Shown here: in pieces, positions 9,416 to 19,811 of the stretch | Layout: the number at the start of each line of letters is the position of its first letter | Position numbering within the stretch: position 1 is the first letter of the stretch | Assembly: GCA_002786715.1 (NCBI GenBank) | Contig: PCTW01000084.1 | Coordinates: 293,663 to 357,662 of the forward strand | Direction: 5' to 3' | Length of the DNA: 64,000 nt | DNA from: Bdellovibrio sp. CG22_combo_CG10-13_8_21_14_all_39_27 | Lineage (GTDB): Bacteria; Bdellovibrionota; Bacteriovoracia; Bacteriovoracales; Bacteriovoracaceae | The notes under the pieces: model-generated | The model's input: only the letters and a program-made list of their open reading frames with translations | Database searches by the model: none | What the model was told of the DNA's origin: nothing | Translations under genes and position numbers: made by a program

Positions 9416-9850
9416 ATGGATTTAAATACTTTAAAAGAATTTATCGAAATTGCTAAAAAATCAGGTGTCGCAGAGCTTGAATATGAGTCTCAAGGCACTA
9501 AGCTTGCTGTAAAGCTTGTTGGCGCGACTGTCATAAGTCACGCACCTGCAATGACCATTCCCTCTGCAAATCCATCAGCAGCTCAGGCCGTCGATTCGAA
9601 TAAAACAAAAGGCTTGATTGAAGTAACTTCTCCTTTTGTAGGGACGTTTTATAGATCTGCCTCTCCAACATCTGAAGCTTATGCGAAGGTCGGAGATAGA
9701 GTTTCTGCAGGTAAAGTTATGTGCATTGTTGAAGCAATGAAAATCATGAACGAAATTGAATCTGATGTTTCAGGGGAAGTTGTAGAGGTTTGTGTAGAAA
9801 ATGAGACGTATGTCGAGTTTGGACAAGTTCTCTTTAGACTAAAGCCATAA
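9416..9850 (+). CDS. accB: Biotin carboxyl carrier protein of acetyl-CoA carboxylase
   Basis: Carries the biotin that shuttles CO2 between biotin carboxylase and carboxyltransferase in fatty acid synthesis. The N-terminal helix region (LKEFIEIAKKSGVAELEYE) and an Ala/Pro-rich linker lead to the biotinyl domain. That domain contains the EAMKIMNEI motif, with the biotinylated Lys, near residue 109. At 144 residues it is slightly short but complete. It lies 9 bases before the broken accC. Confidence 0.95.
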   Translation: MDLNTLKEFIEIAKKSGVAELEYESQGTKLAVKLVGATVISHAPAMTIPSANPSAAQAVDSNKTKGLIEVTSPFVGTFYRSASPTSEAYAKVGDRVSAGKVMCIVEAMKIMNEIESDVSGEVVEVCVENETYVEFGQVLFRLKP

Positions 9851-9859
9851 GAATTACCT

Positions 9860-11200
9860 ATGTTTAAAAAAATATTAATAGCAAATCGTGGGGAAATCGC
9901 AGTTCGTATCCAACGAACTTGCAGAGAGTTGGGAATTGAAACTGTTGCAGTTCATAGTTCTGCCGATGAGAATTCCCTCCATGTGAAATTCGCAGACGAG
10001 TCCGTTTGCATAGGCCCGGCAAAATCAACATTAAGCTATTTGAATATTCCTGCAGTTCTCTCCGCAGCAGAAATAACTGGAGCAGAGGCGATTCATCCAG
10101 GTTTTGGTTTTCTTTCTGAAAATGAAGAATTCGCGCAAATGTGTAAGAAGTGGGATATTGAATTTATCGGACCCAATATCGAAGCAATTCGAAAAATGGG
10201 CGACAAGATTGAATCAAAAGAAATTGCTGAAAAAGCTGGATTACCAATTTTAAAAACAATCTAGGTTAATGAGCTCAGCAAAGATCAAATTATTTCAGAA
10301 GTAAAAAAGCTAGGACTTCCCGTTCTCATCAAAGCCTCTGCAGGTGGCGGTGGGCGTGGAATGAAAAAGATAGAAGAGATTGACGAACTCATTCCTTCAA
10401 TTGAAAGACTCAAGCAAGAAGCAAAGGCTGGTTTTGGAGATGATACTTTATTCATCGAAAAATTTATTACAAATCCAAGACACGTAGAGGTTCAAATTTT
10501 GGCAGACCGCCATGGGAACGTTCTTCATTTGGGAGAACGGGATTGCACAGTCCAAAGACGTTTTCAAAAGGTTGTCGAAGAAAGTCCATGTCCTGTAATG
10601 GATGATGAAATTCGTCAAAAACTTTGCCAGTCTGCTGTCGATATTGCCAAACATGTTAACTACGATAGTGCAGGCACTGTTGAATTCCTTTATGATCAAG
10701 ACGAAAAGAAATTTTATTTCATGGAAATGAATACTCGTATCCAGGTTGAACACCCAGTAACCGAGCAAAGAACTGGGGTCGATTTAATTGCTGAAATGAT
10801 TAAATCTGCTGCTGGCCTACCACTTTCATTCACACAAAAAGATATAAAATTTGTCGGGCATTCAATCGAATGTCGTCTAAATGCTGAAGATCCCGAGACT
10901 TCAATGCCGAGCCCTGGGCAAATACAATACTATTATCGTCCGGCAGGTATTGGCGTTCGAGTAGATGATTTTATTTATTCTGGCTACTCAGTACCACCTT
11001 TTTACGATTCGATGTTGGCCAAAATCATTGTATCTGCACCAACGAGAGAAGTATGTATCGAGAGAATGTTAAGAGCTTTGTCTGAAACTGTAATAGAGGG
11101 AATAAAGACCAATATTTCACTTCATAAGCGCATTTTGAGCCATCCCGACTTTAAGGGCAATAATTACTCTACGAGCTTCATTACTCAAAAATTAAAGTAA
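9860..11200 (+). pseudogene. accC: Biotin carboxylase accC interrupted by an in-frame TAG
   Basis: The sequence encodes a full-length biotin carboxylase (446 codons) except that codon 135 is TAG (10262-10264). The frame is unchanged on both sides. The N-terminal part (residues 1-134, [17 protein letters not shown]...) is the biotin carboxylase N-domain. The C-terminal part carries the ATP-grasp Gly-rich loop (KASAGGGGRGMKK), HVEVQILAD, FMEMNTRIQVEHPVTE and the C-domain. The first in-frame ATG after the stop (10361) lies at the end of the Gly-rich loop, so re-initiation there would not restore an enzyme. AccC is normally essential. TAG is the ordinary stop for several neighbouring genes, so general recoding is unlikely. 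A sequencing error, a real nonsense mutation with a second copy elsewhere, or local readthrough remain possible. Confidence 0.85.
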
Positions 11201-11250
11201 AATAAGAGTGCTAACCATTTGTTTTTAAATGACTTAATGGGAGATCTCTT

Positions 11251-12456
11251 TTGCAGGTTCTTTTTCAAAAATTTGAAGAATTTCATCATTGCTTTCAATT
11301 GAAACGATTTCAGCAATTGAAAATTTTAGAACAAGAAATACTTCAGCTCTTTCCTGAGAATAATTTTTTAGAGCACGATTCAATCATTCTAAAAAAAATC
11401 GAAACATTAGGGTCTGGTTCTGTCAAAATCGATTTTGAAATATGGAAACATCAAATTCAAGTAGGGGCGATAAAAAGTTCGAAGAAAATATTTCATCAAA
11501 TTTGTAAAAAGATTATTCAAAACAAGAATCAAGAATACCTAGCATTAATTCTTAATGAAGCTGAAAAGTATTATAGGCCAGAAGAATACTTAGCATATGA
11601 AATTGAATTAAATCTGTCTTATGGTAGTTACACAAAGCTAAATTCATTGGGAAGTTTATTAAAATTAACAGTGGAGTCTGTAGAAAAAATAAATGCCAAT
11701 ATCGCTTTTTGGGCATCAGTAGAAAACAATATATTAAAAAATTATATACGAATGATGAATGAGAGTTGGTCTTCTGATCAGTGGTTCTATAAACAAGTCT
11801 TGAAATTCTTATTTGAGCGTCTCCTTAGATGTGGAAAAAATAGTGAGCTGATAAATTTCCTTGAACCTATTAAAGTCAAGCATCAAAGTGAGCATCATAA
11901 CTTTGATAATGATCAAGACTTCTCTGATGAAGAAAGAATTATAAATCAAATCAATTTCTTAATAAAAATTAATAATCTGAGCAAAGCTCTGGAGCTAGTA
12001 AATAAAATTGAAGATAGTAGTAAACGAAGAAATCTTAAAATTAAAATTGAAAAAATTATCTCTGAAACTAACAATAAAACAAATTCAAGCAAGCAAATTA
12101 CAAATCGGCCCGTCGCATATGAGAATAAAGAGCTCTCTTTGAGTTTGCAAAAGCTAGAGAAAGTCATTCTTGTTAATCATGAAAAAGATGAACTTGTAAC
12201 TTATATAAATTTTTGTGTTTATTCGGAATTCTATAGCGAAGCATTGGATAAAATAAAAACTCTCGAGAAAAAGCTTGAGAACGAAGAAGACAAAATTGAT
12301 TTGAAGCTTTTAAAAGCACAAGTGCAAATAAGAGCAAAACTCTACACTGATGCGTTACTTGAGTTGAATGAACTCTTATCAGAATACCCTCTAAAAAACG
12401 AAGAGATCACATTATCAGATCGTTTGATTAAAAAAATAATGTTGGAAAAAGATTAA
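11251..12456 (+). CDS. Uncharacterised helical-repeat protein upstream of tamB
   Basis: A 401-residue, very lysine/glutamate-rich protein, predicted almost entirely alpha-helical, without a signal peptide or membrane helices. Weak TPR-like pairs are visible near the C-terminus (YSEALDKIKTLEKKLE and YTDALLELNELLSEYP). The start is TTG at 11251 after GGGAGAT; no better ATG is available. It overlaps tamB by one base (its TAA ends with the A of the next ATG), so it is probably co-translated with the TamB/TamA pair and may be an accessory factor. No specific function is recognised. Confidence 0.65.
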   Translation: MQVLFQKFEEFHHCFQLKRFQQLKILEQEILQLFPENNFLEHDSIILKKIETLGSGSVKIDFEIWKHQIQVGAIKSSKKIFHQICKKIIQNKNQEYLALILNEAEKYYRPEEYLAYEIELNLSYGSYTKLNSLGSLLKLTVESVEKINANIAFWASVENNILKNYIRMMNESWSSDQWFYKQVLKFLFERLLRCGKNSELINFLEPIKVKHQSEHHNFDNDQDFSDEERIINQINFLIKINNLSKALELVNKIEDSSKRRNLKIKIEKIISETNNKTNSSKQITNRPVAYENKELSLSLQKLEKVILVNHEKDELVTYINFCVYSEFYSEALDKIKTLEKKLENEEDKIDLKLLKAQVQIRAKLYTDALLELNELLSEYPLKNEEITLSDRLIKKIMLEKD

Positions 12457-15400
12457 TGATAGGAAAAAAGAATCAAATTTTGATTATCTTTTTTGCATTT
12501 TTTACAATGCTGACTATCGCAACTGTTCAGGTATTAGAATCTTCTTGGGTAGCAGGTAAATTAAAGAAAATAATTAAAAATGAAATTGGAAATGATATTT
12601 CCGTTGATTTTCATAATATTGAATTTGGCTATTTTCCTCCCAAAATATCGGTACGTCAGTTCTCGATTGCTACGAGAGTGAATGAGCAAATTGAAGGTCA
12701 ATTTGACTCGCTATCTCTTGAGTATAGTCCGATAGATATAATCGTTGGCCGTCCTGTTATTTCTAATCTTGAACTATCCTCTGGACGAGTCAATCTTTCA
12801 AATCAAAAACAAAGAGAAAATGCAGATGGAGATATCAAGTTAAAAGAGATTTTCTTAGATTACAAAAACCTTTTTGAGAAGCTCCCTATTTATATCAAAC
12901 GTATTACCTTTAAAAATGCAATTATTGAAACGGAAAAAGGGGAAATTCTTCTTGAGTCATTAAACTCAGTGCTTTTACCTACATCGATATATCTCAAGGC
13001 AGATGTCGGAGGCGATCTATCAAAAATCATTTGGAACAGGAATGTTTTTGATTATGTGTCACTGGACATCCACTTAACTGAAAAAGAATTAACAATTAGA
13101 AAATTAGAAGTTTTGAAAGAGATGGAAAAATTCTCAGCAGAAGGAACAGTTTCAGACATTAATAATTTAAAAAGCTTTAGCGGGAAAGTGAATGTCTCCA
13201 GTGGAACTGATGAGATATTACAAATTGTGAAAGAACTAACGGGTGACAATGTTCCAGAAATCACGGGGTATGCAAATGGACGAATTTCTGTTGTTTCCGG
13301 CGAGATTAAAACTGCAGAATTTGACATTTTTGATTTTGAAGCAAAATTTGCTAGAGCAAATGAAGTAAGTGTATCAGTTGAATTGATAGATAAAGTCTTG
13401 AAGGTAACTAAACTTGAAGCGGAAACTCCGCTTGGAGGCACAGTTCGTCTTTTAAACACTCCGAACGTGTACATTGCAGAATCACCATTCACTTCTGATG
13501 CTATTGAACTGCAATTGAACAAAGTTCACTCAAATGATTTTCTCTATATTGCTAAGAAAGATCTTGAAGTCCTTAAAACCCGCTCAAGTGGTATTTTTTC
13601 TCTTCAATTTAACAAGCAAGATATTCATGTGAAGAACAAAGGATCGGGCACTGGTGAATTTTTGAAACTCTTATCAAAGGATAAGGTCGACACCATATTT
13701 GATCTTAAAGAATATCAAGTAAACTTGGCGGATGCACTTATTGATAGACGCAATGGGCATGTCAATTTAAATGTTGATTTTAATTGGAATCAAGGAAATG
13801 TAAAAGCAAATGGAACGATTAAGGGAAAAGAAATTTCATTTGTAGCGTCAACACAGGAATTAGATTTTGAAGACTTCGGTCACATTGGAACAGTAGATTT
13901 AAAAGGATCCAGTAATTTAAATATTAATGTCATTGGTCATGATGAGGAAGTGAAATTAATTTTTTCCGGAAAATCGAAAAATTTTACAGTCATCGATTAT
14001 TTTCTTGGAGATATTGAATACGAATCTATCCTCGATTTAAAAGCTAAACAGCTCATCATTAAAGATATTTCGGGCGAGGCTTTTCAGACAAAGTTTGAAG
14101 GGAGTGCAAAGTTTCAACTGGGCCCTAAGGCAAGTATTGATTTAGATATTCGTAAGATTGTAGGCAATCGTATTGGTGTTGAGAAAATCTATCAGCCTCT
14201 CATCAAGGATATGAAACTTATTGAAGATTTAAATTTTATTTATGATGGTTCTATAACTCTTCAGAAAAGAGCAGGAAAAGATGTAATAGTTCAAAGCAGT
14301 TTGAAAATAAATAACTTAGCTTTGTACGGTGAAGTTTTTGAAGATGGGAATATCGATCTCATTTATAAAGAAAAAGTCCTAAACATAGAGAGATTCAATG
14401 CAAAAAAGGGAAGACACCCCATCATCGGAAGTGGTTCATACAATACGGCTTCAGGCTTTTTTGAAGTGGATCTTGGTGGTTCGCAATTACCGTTAGTTTC
14501 GTTTACTAATTATTCGCTTTTGAATTTTGGAATGAAATGCAATATGAGTTTTGAGTTCTATATAAGCGGGAATTCCGAAGATAATAACTTGAGATTTCAA
14601 ACGAGACTTAGTGATTGTTTAAGCGGGTCATATAAACTTCGCGATTCATTATTTACTCTATATCGTTCTAATGCAGGCTTTGTAGGGTCTGGAAAGTTTC
14701 TTGGAGATGATGTCCAATTGAGCATGACAACGGAAGGTAAAATTTCAAATGTACCCAAAGGGGAAGCTTCGTTAGTTTTTAACATTGATAATTTAAAAGA
14801 CGAATTTGCTGCAATTAGTGAGCACAATTCCTTAAAGACTGATCTCTCTGGAAAACTAAAAGGACGTCTGAAGGTTCAATTTAACGGACAGTCTTGGGAT
14901 GAATTTAATTTAGAATATACAAATACAGAAATGAATCTAAAAAATCGAACTCAAGAATACTATCTATCTCAAAAAGACCAAGTCATTAAAGTTGAAAAGG
15001 GTGCTATTCAGAAAATGCTTATTGAAATAAAAGGTACTGATTCAGATATAAGCCTAATGGGTAAGGGTAATTTCAAGGAGAACTTTACTCTTGGAACAAA
15101 AGGAACAATTGATGCCAATTTATTGGAGCTTTTGTCTTCTGATATCGAAGTATCGAGTGGCATGATTGATTTCGAGGGGAGAATAGAGAAAAGTGGTTTA
15201 GGTTTTAATAGTTTTTATAATGCCCAGGGGAACAATTTTGCACTTAAACATAAAAGATTGCCAATTCCATTCACCGAAATTGGATTAGAAATGAGTTTGC
15301 AAAACAATCTTTTGCTTATTGACAAAGTTACAACAAAAGTAGGGAAAGGGACTTTGAGTGGCAGCGGGAAAGTTCTTATGAAATTTCCGTTTCCAGAAAT

Positions 15401-16460
15401 TAATCTGGATGTTCAGGCAAGAAATGTGAATATCCCAATTCACACTAAATCCTTTGCTTTAGCAAACTCTGAGTTAAGCTTAACTGGAAAGAAGCCACCC
15501 TATTTACTGAGAGGAAGTGTCGATATTTTCTATGCTTCGATTGAAGATGAGCTCTCTGAAATTCCAGTTCTTAAATCAATTGAGACAGACTACAATAGTC
15601 TCATTCCTCGTGGTGCCTCAGGGTTAAAGTATGACTATATAGATTTAGACTTAAGAGTCCAGGTGCCAGATGGAATAAGAGTTAAAAATTCATTGATGGA
15701 TATTCGGATGCAGGGTTCGTCGAATATTAGGGGGGGGATTTCAAAGCCCAATTACGATTTGAGAATGAATATCATGCCAAATTCGTCACGCGTTCTTTTG
15801 AAGAATCACGAATTTGTAATCTCCAAGGGGAGCTTATTGGCCACGGATGATACCTTTAATAAAAAAATAGAGTTAGATCTTGAAGCTAGTTCTAGGGTTC
15901 AGGGTTATGACTTAAGGCTTTTGGTTACTGGCGAAATTGGTCGATTGAGAATTGATTTAAGCTCAAGCCCGGCCCTTTCTCAGGAAGATATCGTTTCGTT
16001 ATTAACATTGGGAGTGACCTCTGACGTATCAAAAGGATTAAAAGATAAGGATCGCACTTCGATAACCACTATTGGAGTGGGATCACTATTGTTTGATCAA
16101 TTGAAAATTAATCAAAACTTGAACTCTTCCATGGGTTTAAAGCTAAGCTTACAGCCAGAGTTTAAAAAGCAGGATGATAATCTTTTTGAATCGAGAAGTG
16201 ATGTTAAGGGTGGAAATTCAGCCGGATACAAGAGTACAACGAAATTAAAAGTACAGAAGCAGATTACTCCTAAAATGGATGTGTCTTTATCGAGCAGCCT
16301 CGGAGATACTACAGATCAGTCTCAAGAGATGAATGTGAATTATGAACTCAATAAAAAACTCTCTCTTGAAGGTGTTTACGAAATTAAATCAGATGAACAA
16401 AATGAAAATCAGGGACAAGAATCTCTGGGGGCGGATATAAAATACAAATGGTCTTTCTAG
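12456..16460 (+). CDS. tamB: TamB-family (AsmA-like) translocation and assembly module protein
   Basis: A 1334-residue inner-membrane-anchored protein with one N-terminal membrane helix (about residues 7-27). A very long periplasmic beta-rich region follows, of the repeating-beta-groove type that bridges to the outer membrane and moves phospholipids or helps barrel assembly. The C-terminal DUF490/TamB domain is recognisable: VRVPDG-like strand repeats, SNIRGGISKPNYDLRMN, then LVTGEIGRLRIDLSSSPALS and QEDIVSLLTLG. The gene overlaps the downstream BamA/TamA-type barrel gene by 13 bases; TamB next to its TamA partner is the classical arrangement. Confidence 0.88.
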   Translation: MIGKKNQILIIFFAFFTMLTIATVQVLESSWVAGKLKKIIKNEIGNDISVDFHNIEFGYFPPKISVRQFSIATRVNEQIEGQFDSLSLEYSPIDIIVGRPVISNLELSSGRVNLSNQKQRENADGDIKLKEIFLDYKNLFEKLPIYIKRITFKNAIIETEKGEILLESLNSVLLPTSIYLKADVGGDLSKIIWNRNVFDYVSLDIHLTEKELTIRKLEVLKEMEKFSAEGTVSDINNLKSFSGKVNVSSGTDEILQIVKELTGDNVPEITGYANGRISVVSGEIKTAEFDIFDFEAKFARANEVSVSVELIDKVLKVTKLEAETPLGGTVRLLNTPNVYIAESPFTSDAIELQLNKVHSNDFLYIAKKDLEVLKTRSSGIFSLQFNKQDIHVKNKGSGTGEFLKLLSKDKVDTIFDLKEYQVNLADALIDRRNGHVNLNVDFNWNQGNVKANGTIKGKEISFVASTQELDFEDFGHIGTVDLKGSSNLNINVIGHDEEVKLIFSGKSKNFTVIDYFLGDIEYESILDLKAKQLIIKDISGEAFQTKFEGSAKFQLGPKASIDLDIRKIVGNRIGVEKIYQPLIKDMKLIEDLNFIYDGSITLQKRAGKDVIVQSSLKINNLALYGEVFEDGNIDLIYKEKVLNIERFNAKKGRHPIIGSGSYNTASGFFEVDLGGSQLPLVSFTNYSLLNFGMKCNMSFEFYISGNSEDNNLRFQTRLSDCLSGSYKLRDSLFTLYRSNAGFVGSGKFLGDDVQLSMTTEGKISNVPKGEASLVFNIDNLKDEFAAISEHNSLKTDLSGKLKGRLKVQFNGQSWDEFNLEYTNTEMNLKNRTQEYYLSQKDQVIKVEKGAIQKMLIEIKGTDSDISLMGKGNFKENFTLGTKGTIDANLLELLSSDIEVSSGMIDFEGRIEKSGLGFNSFYNAQGNNFALKHKRLPIPFTEIGLEMSLQNNLLLIDKVTTKVGKGTLSGSGKVLMKFPFPEINLDVQARNVNIPIHTKSFALANSELSLTGKKPPYLLRGSVDIFYASIEDELSEIPVLKSIETDYNSLIPRGASGLKYDYIDLDLRVQVPDGIRVKNSLMDIRMQGSSNIRGGISKPNYDLRMNIMPNSSRVLLKNHEFVISKGSLLATDDTFNKKIELDLEASSRVQGYDLRLLVTGEIGRLRIDLSSSPALSQEDIVSLLTLGVTSDVSKGLKDKDRTSITTIGVGSLLFDQLKINQNLNSSMGLKLSLQPEFKKQDDNLFESRSDVKGGNSAGYKSTTKLKVQKQITPKMDVSLSSSLGDTTDQSQEMNVNYELNKKLSLEGVYEIKSDEQNENQGQESLGADIKYKWSF

Positions 16461-19261
16461 CGAGAACTCTATTCTTCCTTCTTATGATTGTTCCTGCTGC
16501 GAACGCAGAGTTTTTCTGTCGTGGTGAAATCTCATGTGATTCACTATTGGAAATTCAATCACTTATTAAAGTTGGAGCTGGAAAACCAGATATCATTGAA
16601 AAGATTCGCGCTATTGCTTTGAGACAAAATGCTCAAACAGTAGACTATGACTTATCCTCAAATGAACCTGAAGAATGGAGTTTGATCTTAATTGATCGTC
16701 CAATCGTCGCAGAGATAAAAATAGAGGGCGTTTCTGAAGAGGAAGCCGATACTGCAAGTTCGCTATTAAGTCTTCGACAGGGTGATGATTTTGGTCCACG
16801 TGATCTAAAGGATGCCGAAAGGAAATTGCGTGAATTTTATAGAGATCAGTCCAATACAGACATTAATTTGGAAGTTTTTTCAAGTCCTCCAGACAAAGAC
16901 AATGAGTCAATCATTACCTTTAAGATTTCTGGCATTACAAAACTCAAAGTTGCAAAGGTTGCAATTGAAGGGGAGTTGGGAGAATTCAAATATATTGGTG
17001 AAAAAATACTGAGATTAAAAGGGCAGAACTTTAATCGCAATAATCTGCAAATTCTCACTGAACAAATTGAGCTCGACTTATCTGAATTAGGTTATGCCGG
17101 TTCAAATGTTGATTGGAAAATGAATCAAATTTCTAAAGAAGAAGTAGAGCTGAAATTTTCTGTTACTATTGGTAGGTTTTACGCTTTTCATTTCGAAGGA
17201 GCAAAGGAAGTTAGTAGGAACGAACTTTTAACGGGGCTGAAAATCTTTATAAAAGATGGTTCTGAGGTTACTGAGAAATCAATTCAAAAGAAGATTGAAG
17301 ATTCTTACCTTTCAAAAGGATATTACTATTCTGACATAAGAGTTAGCTTGAGAAATGGAATAGAGAGTAAAAAAAATAACTCATATGTCTTTGTTAACAT
17401 TAAAGAAGGTGAGCGAATTAGGTTAAATAGCGTTGAGTTTAATGGGAATTTTGTTATTTCTCAGGAACAGATTATAAATCTCTTTAAAGAAAACTCTTCT
17501 GACTTAATTAAAAATGATTTTTATGATCTTGATTTTCTCTCTAAGTTTTCAGGAACACTGAAAAAGAAATATCGCTCTCTTGGGTTTTTGTTAGCAGATG
17601 TTAGCGAGCCTCAGGTTAAAATTGAAAAAAATAAAGCTGACGTCACTTTCAATATTATAGAGAGACAGCAAACAGTCATTGAGGATGTGCAGATTGTAGG
17701 CCTTGCCTCAGAGATGGAACAGTTGGCTCTTTCTAAATTCAAACTAAAAAAATCTACCTTTTTTGATGTAACAATTTATGAATCTGAAGTGAAGTCAATT
17801 TTAGAGTTCATAAAAGAGCAAGGTTATTATTTTGCGGCCGTTAAGAATGTCAATTTGGCAACGACTCTGAAGTATAATAAAGATCTTTCAAGAGTAAAAA
17901 TTATCATCGATGTCAATCCTGGTTATCGCGTAAAGTTCGGCAAGGTTGTCCTCGCTGGACTCTATCAAACTCGCGATGAAGTTATTTTACGCGAATTAGA
18001 TATTTCAAATGGAGAACTAATTACACCTGATAAAATTGAAAACCTTCGTCAAAGACTTGAAAGTTTAAACCTTTTTTCAGTTGTAAAAATTAATCTTATT
18101 AATCTTTCTCCTGAAAACGATCAAGACTCGTTTGCAGATCTTCTTCTCACCTTTAATGAAAAAGATTTCGGATATGGAGAATTTGCTCCTGGCTACAGAA
18201 CAGATCTGGGAATGAAGCTATCTCTGTCAATTTCCTACGGGAATTTATGGGGACTCAATCATGGAATTGGTGTCAAGTTTCAGATTAACCGAAGAATTGA
18301 TTTTAGTTACTTGGACTCTCGTCGCCGTAGTGAAGAGAAAAGGCTTGTCGAGTATACTATCGAGTCTACGTATAAATGGCCCTTCTTGTTTAACTTCATG
18401 GACCTCTTTATCGACACAAGTTTTCAAAGGAAGAGATTTTACGCATTTGATGCTGATATTGGAAAAATTGCTCCTCGTCTTCATAAACAATTAAATGATG
18501 AGCTTTCAATTGGTCTTCAGTATCAATTCGAAACAGTTAGCCCTTTTGATGCTACGGAAATTAAAGATAGAGATTCTTTTAGAATTGGTAGTATTACTCC
18601 TTCAATTCTTTATGATTTTAGAGATAAAAAGGTGAGACCAACAAAGGGGGCTTCTTTTTCCATGTCTTTTGAAAAAGCATCTCCTGGCCTTGGGGCGCAG
18701 AACTCAAAAGATTTGAAAATTGATTTTTATAAAGTGGTAAGTCGCAATAAGGCATACGTTTCTTTTGGTGATTTTACTTTCGCCTTTTATGCAGCCGCTG
18801 GCGTTGAGCAAAATCAGTCAAAAGAAGTTAAAGATGGCATTTTCAACCTCGACGGTACTCCTCAGACTGTAGGTTATATTCCAAGTATCAAAGTCTTCAG
18901 GCTGGATGCCGTAGACACCATCAGGGGCTTCGGAGAGAGTGAGATAAATCGTCTTAAATCTGGGACAAATATTAATGAAGTGCGGGTTCAAGACAGGGCC
19001 TATTTTAGTGTATTCAAATTTGAGCCGCGTTATAGCCTCAGTGATGTTACAGTTCTGGGAATTTTCTTTGACGCTGGGCGTGTTTCGGTGGACACTTTTC
19101 AACCTCTTGATTTAAGGACATCGAGCGGTATAAGTTTCAAATACGTTACTCCGGTAGGTACGTTAGATTTTGATTACGGTATAAAACTTCATCGCGAAAC
19201 ACTTTCAAATGGTGGACAAGAATCCTTCGGACGCTTTCATCTATCAATTGGGGTCTTCTAG
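16448..19261 (+). CDS. Outer-membrane BamA/TamA-family barrel protein with POTRA domains
   Basis: A 937-residue Omp85 protein. The signal peptide (about residues 1-20, LLMIVPAANA) is followed by five or so POTRA-type units (for example IKIEGVSEEEA, VAIEGELGEFKY, VEFNGNFVISQEQI, KVVLAGLYQTRDEV). The C-terminal 16-strand barrel carries the signature TIRGFGESEI (the VRGF/IRGF lid-lock motif) and ends in the aromatic residue needed for insertion. It starts inside the 3' end of tamB. Because of that linkage it is more likely the TamA partner than the essential BamA, although the high POTRA number resembles BamA. Confidence 0.88.
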   Translation: MVFLARTLFFLLMIVPAANAEFFCRGEISCDSLLEIQSLIKVGAGKPDIIEKIRAIALRQNAQTVDYDLSSNEPEEWSLILIDRPIVAEIKIEGVSEEEADTASSLLSLRQGDDFGPRDLKDAERKLREFYRDQSNTDINLEVFSSPPDKDNESIITFKISGITKLKVAKVAIEGELGEFKYIGEKILRLKGQNFNRNNLQILTEQIELDLSELGYAGSNVDWKMNQISKEEVELKFSVTIGRFYAFHFEGAKEVSRNELLTGLKIFIKDGSEVTEKSIQKKIEDSYLSKGYYYSDIRVSLRNGIESKKNNSYVFVNIKEGERIRLNSVEFNGNFVISQEQIINLFKENSSDLIKNDFYDLDFLSKFSGTLKKKYRSLGFLLADVSEPQVKIEKNKADVTFNIIERQQTVIEDVQIVGLASEMEQLALSKFKLKKSTFFDVTIYESEVKSILEFIKEQGYYFAAVKNVNLATTLKYNKDLSRVKIIIDVNPGYRVKFGKVVLAGLYQTRDEVILRELDISNGELITPDKIENLRQRLESLNLFSVVKINLINLSPENDQDSFADLLLTFNEKDFGYGEFAPGYRTDLGMKLSLSISYGNLWGLNHGIGVKFQINRRIDFSYLDSRRRSEEKRLVEYTIESTYKWPFLFNFMDLFIDTSFQRKRFYAFDADIGKIAPRLHKQLNDELSIGLQYQFETVSPFDATEIKDRDSFRIGSITPSILYDFRDKKVRPTKGASFSMSFEKASPGLGAQNSKDLKIDFYKVVSRNKAYVSFGDFTFAFYAAAGVEQNQSKEVKDGIFNLDGTPQTVGYIPSIKVFRLDAVDTIRGFGESEINRLKSGTNINEVRVQDRAYFSVFKFEPRYSLSDVTVLGIFFDAGRVSVDTFQPLDLRTSSGISFKYVTPVGTLDFDYGIKLHRETLSNGGQESFGRFHLSIGVF

Positions 19262-19264
19262 GTC

Positions 19265-19293
19265 TTGACGGAATTGCATGGCCCCTATATAAG
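19265..19293 (+). promoter_or_regulatory. Sigma-70 promoter for rplM-rpsI
   Basis: TTGACG (19265-19270), a 17-base spacer and TATAAG (19288-19293) form a near-consensus promoter just after the barrel gene's stop and about 50 bases before rplM. It fits the need for strong, separate expression of the two ribosomal proteins. Confidence 0.7.
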
Positions 19294-19344
19294 TTTCAGA
19301 CTTGAATCGTTAAAGTTGTAAACATTTTTAGTTGGAAGGACGTT

Positions 19345-19788
19345 ATGTACACCCAAAAGTCTTTTGTTCAAAAACCTGCAGAGGCTCAAAAAAATTGGTA
19401 TTTGGTCGATGCAAAAGACATGATTGTTGGCCGTTTAGCATCAGAGATTGCTAAAGTTTTAAGAGGTAAAGCGAAGCCGCAATTTACCCCTTATGCAGAC
19501 GCTGGCGATTTTGTTGTTGTTATCAATGCTGAGAAAGTAAAATTTACTGGTAACAAGCTCGAAGATAAAAAATATTACTGGCACTCGAATTTTGTTGGCG
19601 GACTTAAAAATCGTTCTGCAAAAGAGCAATTAGAAAGAAGACCTGATCTTGTTCTTTTTGAAGCCGTTAAAGGTATGCTTCCAAAAAATACTCTTGGAAG
19701 AGATCAGATTACAAAATTGAAGATCTTTGCTGGTGAAAAGCACGATCATGAGGCTCAAAAGCCACAACCATTAACTTTTAAGATCTAA
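19345..19788 (+). CDS. rplM: 50S ribosomal protein L13
   Basis: A large-subunit protein at the 23S rRNA 5' domain. Recognised by the N-terminal WYLVDAKDMIVGRLASEIA motif, the KYYWHSNFVGG segment and the MLPKNTLGRDQ signature. The 147-residue length is standard. The ribosome site is GGAAGGAC. It is followed after 23 bases by rpsI, the universal partner in this two-gene operon. Confidence 0.97.
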   Translation: MYTQKSFVQKPAEAQKNWYLVDAKDMIVGRLASEIAKVLRGKAKPQFTPYADAGDFVVVINAEKVKFTGNKLEDKKYYWHSNFVGGLKNRSAKEQLERRPDLVLFEAVKGMLPKNTLGRDQITKLKIFAGEKHDHEAQKPQPLTFKI

Positions 19789-19811
19789 TTTTTAAAAAGG
19801 AAGATTGATTT

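Noticed and set aside
13052-13522. 156-codon frame antisense within tamB
   Set aside because: Falls in a region where the TamB frame is intact; Ser/Thr/Phe-rich composition typical of a reverse-strand shadow.
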